Positions 1-6,406 of a stretch of 7,221 nucleotides of DNA are shown one piece after another. The position numbers and the translations under genes are program-made. Source of the DNA: a bacterium (GTDB taxonomy: Bacteria; Elusimicrobiota; Elusimicrobia; Elusimicrobiales; UBA9959). Below the pieces are notes generated by a model. It saw nothing but the letters and a program-made list of their open reading frames with translations. It did not search any database and was not told where the DNA came from. The stretch spans positions 1-7,221 of the forward strand of contig JAJZVJ010000115.1 of the NCBI GenBank assembly GCA_021845705.1, written 5' to 3'. Each line of letters opens with the position of its first letter. Position 1 is the first letter of the stretch.

Positions 1-148
1 GGAACCCGTGGGCCGTCGGACGAGCATAGCTCTCGATACGGCAGGGGCATAGCCCGGCGCGGTTTCCCCCCAGCCGGGAAAATTAGGCTGGGGCCCCCCC
101 TTCCCCAAAGGGTGCGCAGCCCCGCCTCCCGGCCGCCACTCCAAACCT
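1..148. other. GC-rich stem-loop region, no gene assigned
   Basis: No convincing coding frame is visible. One plus frame stays open from the window edge to a TAA at 148-150, but it encodes a low-complexity Arg/Pro/Gly-rich string unlike a folded protein. Another plus frame reads 16 codons from base 2 to a TAG at 50-52 and could be the tail of a truncated gene. Several hairpins can be drawn: GCCGT/ACGGC (12-16 with 38-42) enclosing GAGC-ATA-GCTC (22-32), then GGGC-ATA-GCCC (45-55), CCCGGC/GCCGGG (53-58 with 73-78) and CCCCAGCC/GGCTGGGG (68-75 with 86-93). The last two share bases 73-75 and exclude each other. With a terminator just downstream, this could be the 3' end of a plus-strand structured RNA or a 3' UTR. 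I could not match it to tmRNA, RNase P RNA, SRP RNA or 5S rRNA. Confidence 0.3.
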
Positions 149-177
149 AAAAAGGGAAGCTTTCGCTTCCCTTTTTT
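149..177. terminator. Bidirectional intrinsic terminator
   Basis: A perfect 7-bp stem GGGAAGC (154-160) / GCTTCCC (165-171) with a TTTC loop is followed by six T on the plus strand (172-177) and preceded by five A (149-153), which read as a T tract on the minus strand. It can therefore stop transcription from both sides. On the minus strand it lies about 20 bases past the TAG stop of the RND pump gene and would end the efflux operon. On the plus strand it would end whatever enters from the left edge. Confidence 0.9.
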
Positions 178-196
178 ATATCCGCGGCAGTAGTTC

Positions 197-3100
197 CTAT
201 TTTGATGGTTCCGGTTTCATGTATTTCTTCCTGAACCAGACTTCCAGGTCGTCGAAGAGGGTGTAGGTGACCGGGGTCATCAGCAGGGTTATCAGGAGCG
301 ACAGCGACTGGCCGCCTATGATGACCCAGGCCATGGCGCGGCGCGAGCCCGAGCCCGCACCTGTGCCCAGGGCCGTGGGGATCATGCTCGCGACCAGCGT
401 CAGCGTGGTCATAAGGATGGGGCGCAAGCGCGTCTTGTTGGCCTCTATGGAAGCCTGGTGCCGCGGCATCCCTTTGGCCCTCAGCGTGTTCGTGTAGTCC
501 ACCTGCAGGATGGAGTTCTTCTTGACGATGCCGAACAGCATGAAGATACCCATGATACTGAACAGCGTCATGCTCTGCCCCGCCACGAACAGCGAGATGA
601 CGGCGAAAGGCAGCGTAAGCGGCAGGGCTATCAGGATGGAGATGGGGTAGACGAAGCTTTCGAACTGGCTCGCCAGCACGATGTAGATGAAAATGAACGA
701 CATAAGGAAGGCCATAACGAAGCCCTTTAACATGTTGCCCAGTTCTTTCGCCCGTCCCGCGGCCCCGCCGGTGTACTCCGGGGGCGCGTTCTGTTTTTTA
801 AATTCCGCGTCAGCTTCCTTTATCAGCTGGCCCAGCGGCATGCCGTTGGTGTTGGCTTCCACCGTTATCTTCCTCTGGCGGTTGAAGCGTTCTATCTGCG
901 TGGGGCCCAGCCCTTCCACGACCTTGGCCACGCTGTCCAGGCGCACCATGCGTCCGCCCGTAGCCGGTATCACCATGGCCTCTATAACTTCCTTCCTGTC
1001 GCGGAAAGCCTTGTCGGCGCGCACGCGCACCTGGTAAAGTTCGTCGCCTTCCTTGAACTTGGTGATGTCCTCTTCGCCGCCCACCAGGGTGCGCAGCGAG
1101 AAGGCTATGTCCTCTATCTTCACGCCCAGGTCGTGCGCCCGGTCGCGGTCTATCTCCACGCGGTATTCCGGCTTGGCGTTGGAGAAGCTGCTGTCCACGT
1201 CCACCACGCCTTTCAGGGTCTTCAGATGGTCGGTCACGGCCTTGGCGTAGACCTGCAGTTTGTCCAGGTCCGGCCCGGTCACGTTGTACTGCAGCTCCTT
1301 CTCGCCGCCGCCGCCGAAGCCGCCTACGGGCGCCACGGCTATGCGCAGCCCCGTATACTTGGCCATCATCGCGCGGGAGGTCTCTATTATCTTGTTCAGC
1401 GGCGGGCGCTTCCCCAGGTCCACAAGCTCCACCAGCAGAAAGCCCTCGTTCGTGGCCGCGGAGCCCGCGCGCGAGCCGGTGCCCGTGCCAATGAACGACA
1501 GCGTGTTCACCACGTAGGGGATGGTCTTGGTCTCCGCCTCGATCTGCGAGAAGAGCGCCCTCATCACGTCCAGGCTGGTGCCCTCCGGCGCCTTTATGGT
1601 TATCTGGTACTGGCCGGTGTCGTCCTGCGGCATGAAGTCCTTGCCGATAAGCATGAACAGCGGGACCATCGACAGCATGATGCCTACGGAGGCGGCCACC
1701 ATGGTCTTGCGGTGCGCCAGCGCCCATTCCAGCATCACTATGTAGCGGCTCGCGAGCCAGTCGTTGATGTGGTCGGTGAATTTTTGCAGTTTGGATTTCT
1801 CGGACTCCTTTACTTTCAGGAACAGGGAGCACAGCATCGGGGTGAGCGTAAGGGCCACGAAGGTGCTTATGGCGATGGCGAACGCTATGGTGAGGCCGTA
1901 ACTCTTTACGAAGCGGCCCACTATGCCGCCCATGTAGGCCAGCGGCACGAAAATGACGATGAGCGACAGCGACATCGCTATGACCGCGAAGCCGATCTCG
2001 TTGGCGCCGTCCAGGGCGGCCTTAACCGGGGAGATCCTGTGCTCCTCCATGTGGCGGTAGATGTTCTCCAGCATGACGATGGCGTCGTCGATGACTATGC
2101 CGACGGCGATGGTGAGACCGAGGAGCGTCATGTTGTTCAGCGTGAAGCCGGCCTGGTCCATGAAGAAGAACGTGGCTATCAGCGAGGCCGGGATAGCCAG
2201 CGCCGAGATGATGGTGGAGCGGAAGTCGCCCATGAACACCAGCACCATCAGGCCCGCCAGCAGCGCGCCCAGCATCAAATGCTCTTTCACCGTGTCCACC
2301 GAGCTCTGGATGAACTCGGACTGGTCGCCGATTATTTTTGTCTGGATGCCGGGGGGGATGATGGACTGCATGGCCTTGAGCCTCGCCCGGATGTTCTTCA
2401 CCACTTCCACCGTGTTGGTGCCGGACTGCTTCTTCACCACCAGCGTGACGGCCGGTTTGCCGTTCAGGTAGGAGGCCGTGGTCATGTATTCGCCGGTGTC
2501 TTCCACGCGGGCGATGTCGGAAACGCGGATGGGGGTGCCGTTGACGCTGGTTACCACTATGGAGCTGAAATCCTTTACGTTCTTGATGCGGCCCAGCGTG
2601 CGCAGAACGAAGTCTTTCTCCCGCTGCTCCACTTTGCCGCCGGGGGTCTCTATGTTCTGCTGCGTTATGGCGTCCTTGAGCTGCTTGGTGGAAATGTTCA
2701 GCGAGGCCATTTTGAGCGGGTTCACTACTATGTGTATCTCGCGTTCGCGGCCGCCGACTATGTCTACGGAGCCCACGCCGCTGACGGTCTCTATGTTCTC
2801 CTTGATCTTCTTCTTGGCGAAGCGGGTCAGGTCTATCAGGTCCCGGTCGCCGGAGACCACTATGTTGAGCACGGCCGTGGCGCCTATGTCGAACTTGGAG
2901 ACCACGGGCTGGTCGGTGCCCTGGGGGAGCTTCGCCAGCACCGCGTTTATCTTGTCGCGCACTTCCTGCGCGGCCACGTCGCCGTTCTTCTCCAGCACGA
3001 ACTTGATCATCACCATGGACATGCCTTCGAAGCTGGTGGAGGTGAGCTCGTCTATGCCCGAGATGGTGTTGACGGATTCCTCTATGGGCTTGGTGATGGA

Positions 3101-3283
3101 GGATTCAACTTCCTCGGGCCCGGCGCCGCGCAGCGTGGTCTGCACTATCACGAACGGGAATTCCACGTTCGGGAACAGGTCCACGCCCAGGCGGAAGTAG
3201 GAGAACAGCCCCAGCACCACAAGGGCGGTTATCATCATGGTGGTGAGTATGGGCCGCCTGACGGAAAGGTCTGTTATTTTCAT
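197..3283 (-). CDS. RND efflux pump, inner-membrane subunit (HAE1/AcrB type)
   Basis: This proton-driven exporter of the inner membrane is the engine of the tripartite pump. Its 1028 residues match the usual 1020-1050 of the family. Visible features: the typical N-terminus with a first membrane helix (about 10-30) and the VDLFPNVEFP motif (34-43); a first periplasmic porter region (about 40-330); a membrane bundle (about 335-490) with the paired acidic residues D399-D400 in helix 4 (GIVIDDAIVM), which match the AcrB proton-relay pair; a second periplasmic region (about 560-845) with a glycine loop GGFGGGG (654-660); and a last bundle (about 850-1010) with K922 in VKKNSIL, the likely match of AcrB K940, and the RLRPILMT motif (952-959). 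The proton-relay residues are intact, so it should be active. The acidic pair and overall motifs favour the drug/hydrophobe HAE1 class over the heavy-metal class; the substrate cannot be read. It is the last gene of the operon, 108 bases after the adaptor. The start at 3283 gives the standard family N-terminus, but only a weak GGA lies in front. Confidence 0.96.
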   Translation of the reverse strand: MKITDLSVRRPILTTMMITALVVLGLFSYFRLGVDLFPNVEFPFVIVQTTLRGAGPEEVESSITKPIEESVNTISGIDELTSTSFEGMSMVMIKFVLEKNGDVAAQEVRDKINAVLAKLPQGTDQPVVSKFDIGATAVLNIVVSGDRDLIDLTRFAKKKIKENIETVSGVGSVDIVGGREREIHIVVNPLKMASLNISTKQLKDAITQQNIETPGGKVEQREKDFVLRTLGRIKNVKDFSSIVVTSVNGTPIRVSDIARVEDTGEYMTTASYLNGKPAVTLVVKKQSGTNTVEVVKNIRARLKAMQSIIPPGIQTKIIGDQSEFIQSSVDTVKEHLMLGALLAGLMVLVFMGDFRSTIISALAIPASLIATFFFMDQAGFTLNNMTLLGLTIAVGIVIDDAIVMLENIYRHMEEHRISPVKAALDGANEIGFAVIAMSLSLIVIFVPLAYMGGIVGRFVKSYGLTIAFAIAISTFVALTLTPMLCSLFLKVKESEKSKLQKFTDHINDWLASRYIVMLEWALAHRKTMVAASVGIMLSMVPLFMLIGKDFMPQDDTGQYQITIKAPEGTSLDVMRALFSQIEAETKTIPYVVNTLSFIGTGTGSRAGSAATNEGFLLVELVDLGKRPPLNKIIETSRAMMAKYTGLRIAVAPVGGFGGGGEKELQYNVTGPDLDKLQVYAKAVTDHLKTLKGVVDVDSSFSNAKPEYRVEIDRDRAHDLGVKIEDIAFSLRTLVGGEEDITKFKEGDELYQVRVRADKAFRDRKEVIEAMVIPATGGRMVRLDSVAKVVEGLGPTQIERFNRQRKITVEANTNGMPLGQLIKEADAEFKKQNAPPEYTGGAAGRAKELGNMLKGFVMAFLMSFIFIYIVLASQFESFVYPISILIALPLTLPFAVISLFVAGQSMTLFSIMGIFMLFGIVKKNSILQVDYTNTLRAKGMPRHQASIEANKTRLRPILMTTLTLVASMIPTALGTGAGSGSRRAMAWVIIGGQSLSLLITLLMTPVTYTLFDDLEVWFRKKYMKPEPSK

Positions 3284-3391
3284 AAAAATAATCCAAGAGG
3301 ATCGGAAATCATGAAACGAGAATCGAAGATCGCGTGAAAGAGTACCTTGTAGCCGTTTTCCCTTAAGTCCCGATCCTCGATTTCCTGGTCG
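3284..3391. repeat. Intergenic spacer with GAGGATCGG inverted repeat
   Basis: This is the spacer between adaptor and pump genes. It holds a 9-bp inverted repeat, GAGGATCGG (3297-3305) and CCGATCCTC (3370-3378), separated by 64 bases, plus extra related units such as GAATCG (3320-3325) and AGATCGCG (3328-3335). No gene is seen in it. The arms are too far apart for a clear terminator and no T tract follows on the minus strand, so read-through from adaptor to pump is likely. The motifs resemble those in the spacer upstream of the adaptor and may belong to one small interspersed repeat family. Confidence 0.45.
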
Positions 3392-4279
3392 TTAGTTCTG
3401 CACTTTTATCTTGCTGCCGTCCTTCAGGCCGTAAAGGCCGAAGGTTATAAGTTCGTCCCCGGCCTTCAGCCCGGAGGAGATCTGCGTTACGGTGTCGTTG
3501 GCTATGCCCGTCCTGACGGCGCGGCGCACGGCCAGCCCGTTGACCGGCACGAAAACGTATGGTTTGCCGTCCTCGTCCTGCACCGCGGTCGTCGGTACGG
3601 CCACCGCGCCCGACTTGGCGCCCACCACCAGGCGTATTTCGGAGAACATGCCGGATTTAAGCCTGCCGCCCGAGTTGTCGGCCAGCAGTTCGATCGCAGC
3701 GCTCCTGGTTCTGGTGTCCACCACGGGGCTCACCCGGTAAACTTTGGCGTGGAAAAGAGTGTCGGGGAAAGCGTCCACCTTTATGTAGGCGTCCTGGCCC
3801 ATGAAAACCTTGCCCACGTAGCGTTCCGGCACGTCCACCACCACGCGCACCCGGCCCTGGCTTACTACAAGCGCTATCGGGGTGCCCGGCGTTACGTTCG
3901 CCCCCGAGTCCTGGTAAACCCTGCCTATAACGCCGTTAAGGGTGGAGGGTACCGGGGCCGGCTCATAGACCACTCCCGGCTCGTCGCGCTCTATCAGCGC
4001 GACGGGCTGGTCCTTCTGCACTGTGTCGCCTTCGGTCAGCAGGTTGCGTAAAAGTTTCCCCGAGACCCTGGGGTAGAGGACGGCTTCGTCCATGGCTTTG
4101 ACCGAGCCGACGAGTATAATGTAGTCCTCTATATCCCTGACCTGCGCCTTTTCGGTCTTTACAAGGAAACGGTCCTTTTCCAGGTCGTTCAGGGCTTCGG
4201 CGCCCCTGCTTTTGCACCTGGCGGCCAGCGCCGCGGCCGCTAAGACCAGTAATATCAGCTGTGTTCTTATGTTTTTCAT
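3392..4279 (-). CDS. RND periplasmic adaptor (membrane fusion protein), hairpin-less
   Basis: This is a membrane fusion protein, bridging the RND pump and the outer-membrane channel in the periplasm. Order of parts: signal sequence 1-21 with a hydrophobic core (LILLVLAAAALAA) before Cys22; lipoyl half-motif 1 about 66-100 (YPRVSGKLLRNLLTEGDTV); half-motif 2 about 110-140 (LNGVIGRVYQDSGANVTPGTP); beta-barrel about 141-222, ending in the typical LKSGMFSEIRL; and a membrane-proximal domain about 223-293 (VAVPTTAV, then YVFVPV and a final LKDGSKIKV). Only about ten residues separate the two lipoyl halves, so the alpha-helical hairpin usually inserted there is missing. This explains the 295-residue length against 370-400 for AcrA-like proteins. 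BesA of Borrelia is a known hairpin-less adaptor. Cys22 suggests lipidation, but Arg21 just before it is atypical for a lipobox. The gene sits 61 bases after the channel gene and 108 before the pump gene, inside the same operon. No strong Shine-Dalgarno is visible. Confidence 0.93.
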   Translation of the reverse strand: MKNIRTQLILLVLAAAALAARCKSRGAEALNDLEKDRFLVKTEKAQVRDIEDYIILVGSVKAMDEAVLYPRVSGKLLRNLLTEGDTVQKDQPVALIERDEPGVVYEPAPVPSTLNGVIGRVYQDSGANVTPGTPIALVVSQGRVRVVVDVPERYVGKVFMGQDAYIKVDAFPDTLFHAKVYRVSPVVDTRTRSAAIELLADNSGGRLKSGMFSEIRLVVGAKSGAVAVPTTAVQDEDGKPYVFVPVNGLAVRRAVRTGIANDTVTQISSGLKAGDELITFGLYGLKDGSKIKVQN

Positions 4280-4307
4280 AAATTATTGGGTTCCGCTCTT
4301 CTCTCCA

Positions 4308-4340
4308 GATTCCCGATTTTCGATTCCCGACTCCCGACTC
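4308..4340. repeat. Short tandem-like repeats, GATTCCCGA family
   Basis: The spacer between the channel stop codon and the adaptor start contains GATTCCCGA twice exactly (4308-4316 and 4322-4330), followed by a one-mismatch copy GACTCCCGA (4329-4337), and it ends in GACTC at 4340, directly against the TAA stop of the fusion gene. Spacings of 14 and 7 bases suggest a 7-base unit. On the transcribed strand it reads as GGGAGTC/GGGAATC units. The function is unknown; slipped-strand growth or a remnant of a dispersed repeat are both possible. Confidence 0.6.
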
Positions 4341-6227
4341 TTATTCCCCGACGGTCCATTCCAGCTGCGCGGCCGCGGAGCAGACGTCGTGCTGCGCCTG
4401 GATGTAAAGTGTCTCGGCCCTGTTCAGGGCGAGCGTCGCGTCGTTCAGGTCCAGCTGGCCGGCCAGGCCGTTCTTGAAGCGGAACTCCGTGGCGGCCAGG
4501 GTCTTCCTCGCGGTTTCCACGGCGGTCGTCTGGGAGGCCAGCCTCTGGGCGGCTTCGTTCTGGTCCAGCCAGGCTTTTTTTACGGCGATCTTCAGTTCGC
4601 GCCCGGTATTGTTCAGGTTCTCCCCGGCTATGGCCAGCGCCAGTTCGGCCTGCTTTACCCTTGAGACCACGGCGCCTCCCGAGAACAGCGGGAGGCTGAG
4701 CCTGAGCCCAGCGGACATGCTCCAGGCGGATTCACTGGGGCCCGGGAAGGCGCTGTTGGTCTGCCCCTGGAACTGCCTCGAGGCGAAGGCCCCTAGGTAG
4801 GGGTAATGGCCGGCTTTTTCAAGCGTTATGTTCTCGAGCGCCAGCCGTTTCTGCAGGTCCGCCAGGCGGTATTCGGGGCGGGAAGCCATGGCGCGCGCGT
4901 AAAGCGTTTCAAGCGGAGCGTTGCCGGAGGCGCAGCCCATGCTGCCGGAAAGAGAGAGCTCCTCGTCCGGGTCAAGCCCCAGCAGGTTCTTAAGGTCCAG
5001 CAGGCCGGACTCGTAATAGTTAAGGTTCTGCGTGACGGCCGGTTCGTTGTTGGACACTTCAACTTCCTGGCGCATCACGGCCAGGTCGCTGGCCAGGCCC
5101 TGCTTGTACTGGGCCTCGATGGTGGCCAGGTGCTGCCTGGCCAGCTCCAGGGTCTCTTTCTGTATGTCCGCCATCGCCTTCGACAGCAGCACCGAGTAAT
5201 AAAGCTGGGTCACGGCTTTTTTTACCGAATTTTGCGCCGAGCGCAGCTGCTCTTTGCCGGAGTCGGAGTAGATGCCGGCCATTTCAAGGCCGGTATGGAC
5301 CTTGCCCCCGGCCCAGAGCACCTGGTTCAGGTCCAGGGAGGCGGCGTAGGAATTGTCCAGCCCTATGGTGACCTTTTTGCCGCCGAAGAAGATGGAGGCC
5401 TTTTCTATGTTGCGGGTATACTGCGCGCTCGCGCTTAGCTGGGGATAGACCCCGCCCCAGTATTCGCGTATCTTCTCCTTATATATGAGAAGGCTGCGTT
5501 CCGCGTTGGCCACGGAAGTGTTCTTTTCCATGGCCAGCTTTACGGCCCCGTCCACGCTGAGGTCCGCGGCCCGGGCCTGCGGAAGCAGGGCGGCGAGCAG
5601 GAATATCACCAGGGCGGCTTTAAGGTGCCGTGCGCCGGCGGTAATGATCCTGGCCATGCGCCTGGGGAGGTCCTTCGTCAGGCTGTCGGTGCCGCGTTCG
5701 CGGGCTTCTATCATAAAATGGGAGATGACCGCGCTGATCATGTGGAGTATCGCGTCTATGTTGGCCCGGGAGACGCCCTCATGGCCGGAGGTCTCCTCCA
5801 GGATCTTCCTGAGGGACCTGCGGTTGCGCTGTTTCAGCTCCATCGCCATGGAGCTGAGCACGCCGGAAGAGGGGGAGGCCATTATCTTGAGCGCGCACTT
5901 GGGCATATCCGGGTAGCGGCGGATGAAATCCAGGTGGCTGGTGAAGACCATGGTGAGCCTTTGTTCCAGCGTAAGCCCCGGTTTCCCTATTTCCTCGTGA
6001 AGCTCCTTGATATGCTTGGTGCCTTCCTCGAAAGAGGCCCTTATAAGTTCGTCCTTGTTCTTGAAATAGTAATAGAGCACCGGCTTGGTGATCCTGAGCT
6101 TGGCGGAGATCTCCCGCATGGAAACGCCGTCCGGGCCTTTTTCCGCCATAAGGGCGGAAGTGGTTTCCAGTATCCGCTGGCGGGTCCTGTCGCCCTTGGT
6201 CATCCTGGTCTTTGTTTTTTGTTTCAT
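4341..6227 (-). CDS. TetR-type regulator fused to TolC-type outer-membrane channel
   Basis: One uninterrupted frame of 628 residues joins two proteins that are normally separate. Residues about 14-60 are a TetR-family helix-turn-helix (ILETTSALMAEKGPDGVSM, then REISAKLRITKPVLYYYFKN), with the recognition helix near TKPVLYYYF (48-56). Residues about 61-195 are an all-helical ligand/dimer domain, so the regulator is of ordinary full length. Residues 191-220 form a complete signal peptide (MARIITAGARHLK, hydrophobic AALVIFLLAALL, cleavage site ARA). Residues 221-628 are an outer-membrane efflux channel with the two-fold repeat of the family: DGAVKLAMEKN and YPQLSASAQYT in the first half, RPEYRLADLQKRLALE and YPYLGAFASRQ in the second, ending with the usual LDLNDATLALNRAETLYIQAQHD. 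The mature channel part, about 408 residues, is slightly short. The gene is first in the operon, behind its own promoter and operator, so autorepression is likely. The fusion could be real, or the channel could be made separately from Met191. The start at 6227 is chosen for its fit to promoter and operator; Met9 (6203) is the alternative. Confidence 0.93.
   Translation of the reverse strand: MKQKTKTRMTKGDRTRQRILETTSALMAEKGPDGVSMREISAKLRITKPVLYYYFKNKDELIRASFEEGTKHIKELHEEIGKPGLTLEQRLTMVFTSHLDFIRRYPDMPKCALKIMASPSSGVLSSMAMELKQRNRRSLRKILEETSGHEGVSRANIDAILHMISAVISHFMIEARERGTDSLTKDLPRRMARIITAGARHLKAALVIFLLAALLPQARAADLSVDGAVKLAMEKNTSVANAERSLLIYKEKIREYWGGVYPQLSASAQYTRNIEKASIFFGGKKVTIGLDNSYAASLDLNQVLWAGGKVHTGLEMAGIYSDSGKEQLRSAQNSVKKAVTQLYYSVLLSKAMADIQKETLELARQHLATIEAQYKQGLASDLAVMRQEVEVSNNEPAVTQNLNYYESGLLDLKNLLGLDPDEELSLSGSMGCASGNAPLETLYARAMASRPEYRLADLQKRLALENITLEKAGHYPYLGAFASRQFQGQTNSAFPGPSESAWSMSAGLRLSLPLFSGGAVVSRVKQAELALAIAGENLNNTGRELKIAVKKAWLDQNEAAQRLASQTTAVETARKTLAATEFRFKNGLAGQLDLNDATLALNRAETLYIQAQHDVCSAAAQLEWTVGE
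5568..5657 (-). other. Internal signal peptide and possible internal start (Met191)
   Basis: Codons 191-220 of the fusion gene encode a signal peptide that would be ordinary at a protein's N-terminus: basic stretch with R3, R10 and K13, a hydrophobic core, then PQARA before ADLS. Codon 191 is ATG at 5657-5655. An AAGGA lies upstream on the minus strand, but 13 bases away, longer than the usual 5-9, so the ribosome site is only moderate. If used, this start gives a normal 438-residue channel precursor. If not used, the segment acts as an internal signal-anchor, leaving the TetR part in the cytoplasm. Confidence 0.6.
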
Positions 6228-6235
6228 ATGAAAAC

Positions 6236-6249
6236 TTACCTACCGGTAA
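6236..6249. promoter_or_regulatory. Putative TetR operator (TTACCTACCGGTAA)
   Basis: TTACC and GGTAA form an inverted repeat around TACC, with a perfect 8-bp palindrome TACCGGTA at 6241-6248. Symmetry continues imperfectly outward around that core (TTA at 6236-6238 with TAA at 6251-6253). It sits directly downstream of the -10 box and covers the expected start of transcription near 6247, where a bound TetR dimer would block the promoter. A perfect 12-bp palindrome TTTCATATGAAA (6222-6233) over the start codon is a possible extra half-site or chance. Confidence 0.6.
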
Positions 6250-6253
6250 ATAA

Positions 6254-6283
6254 ATTGTAGCACTCACCGGGCGCGGCGGTCAA
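6254..6283 (-). promoter_or_regulatory. Sigma-70-type promoter of the efflux operon
   Basis: On the minus strand TTGACC (6283-6278; consensus TTGACA) is followed after 18 bases by TACAAT (6259-6254; consensus TATAAT). The -10 box is preceded by TG and one base (TGCTACAAT), an extended -10 element. Transcription should start near 6247, giving a leader of about 20 bases before the ATG at 6227. The short leader carries only a poor ribosome site (TAGGT, about 11 bases from the ATG). Confidence 0.72.
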
Positions 6284-6301
6284 GTGGGCGGCCGGGGCCA
6301 A

Positions 6302-6348
6302 AGGGCCCAGGGAGGGATAGGTCCTTTTATTTTTAGGGCCTGGGCCCT
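6302..6348. repeat. 10-bp inverted repeat with T-rich centre
   Basis: AGGGCCCAGG (6302-6311) and CCTGGGCCCT (6339-6348) are perfect inverted copies around a 27-base centre containing TCCTTTTATTTTTA. The right arm is itself part of a compact dyad AGGGCC-TG-GGCCCT (6335-6348). An alternative fold pairs AAGGGCC (6301-6307) with GGTCCTT (6320-6326, one G-U) just before a T-rich run, which resembles a plus-strand terminator. It lies midway between the divergent genes and could be a protein-binding site, an insulating terminator or a dispersed element. Confidence 0.45.
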
Positions 6349-6357
6349 ATGCTCCTA

Positions 6358-6385
6358 TTGCGATCCGGCGGATTAAAGATACACT
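6358..6385 (+). promoter_or_regulatory. Weak candidate promoter for the secreted-protein gene
   Basis: TTGCGA (6358-6363) and TACACT (6380-6385) are separated by 16 bases and would drive the plus-strand gene at 6510. Each box matches consensus only moderately. GATAAT at 6386-6391 is a better -10 but has no good -35 at the right distance. Confidence 0.25.
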
Positions 6386-6406
6386 GATAATGTAATACCT
6401 TGTAAT

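Noticed and set aside
1..148. tmRNA or RNase P RNA 3' end
   Set aside because: There is no T-arm-like GGTTCGA motif or CCA end, and no conserved RNase P segments were recognised.
810..1832. A 340-codon minus-strand frame overlapping the pump in another frame
   Set aside because: Its composition is Arg/Gly/His-rich and it overlaps conserved pump sequence; it is a frame shadow.
1133..3337. A 734-codon plus-strand open frame opposite the RND pump gene
   Set aside because: It is very rich in His, Arg, Gly and Val with no domain pattern, as expected from the mirror of a GC-biased gene. The minus-strand pump is full length with all family motifs.
4308..4340. CRISPR array
   Set aside because: The units are only 7-9 bases with tiny spacings and there are no cas genes; they do not fit repeat-spacer sizes.
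5640..5670. A sequencing frameshift creating the TetR-TolC fusion
   Set aside because: Both halves are in the same frame with no leftover coding sequence in other frames at the junction, so a frameshift is not needed. A single-base error removing a stop codon cannot be excluded from one sequence.
5625..6260. Plus-strand frame of 211 codons opposite the TetR region
   Set aside because: It runs antisense to a clear helix-turn-helix regulator and has no recognisable domain or ribosome site.
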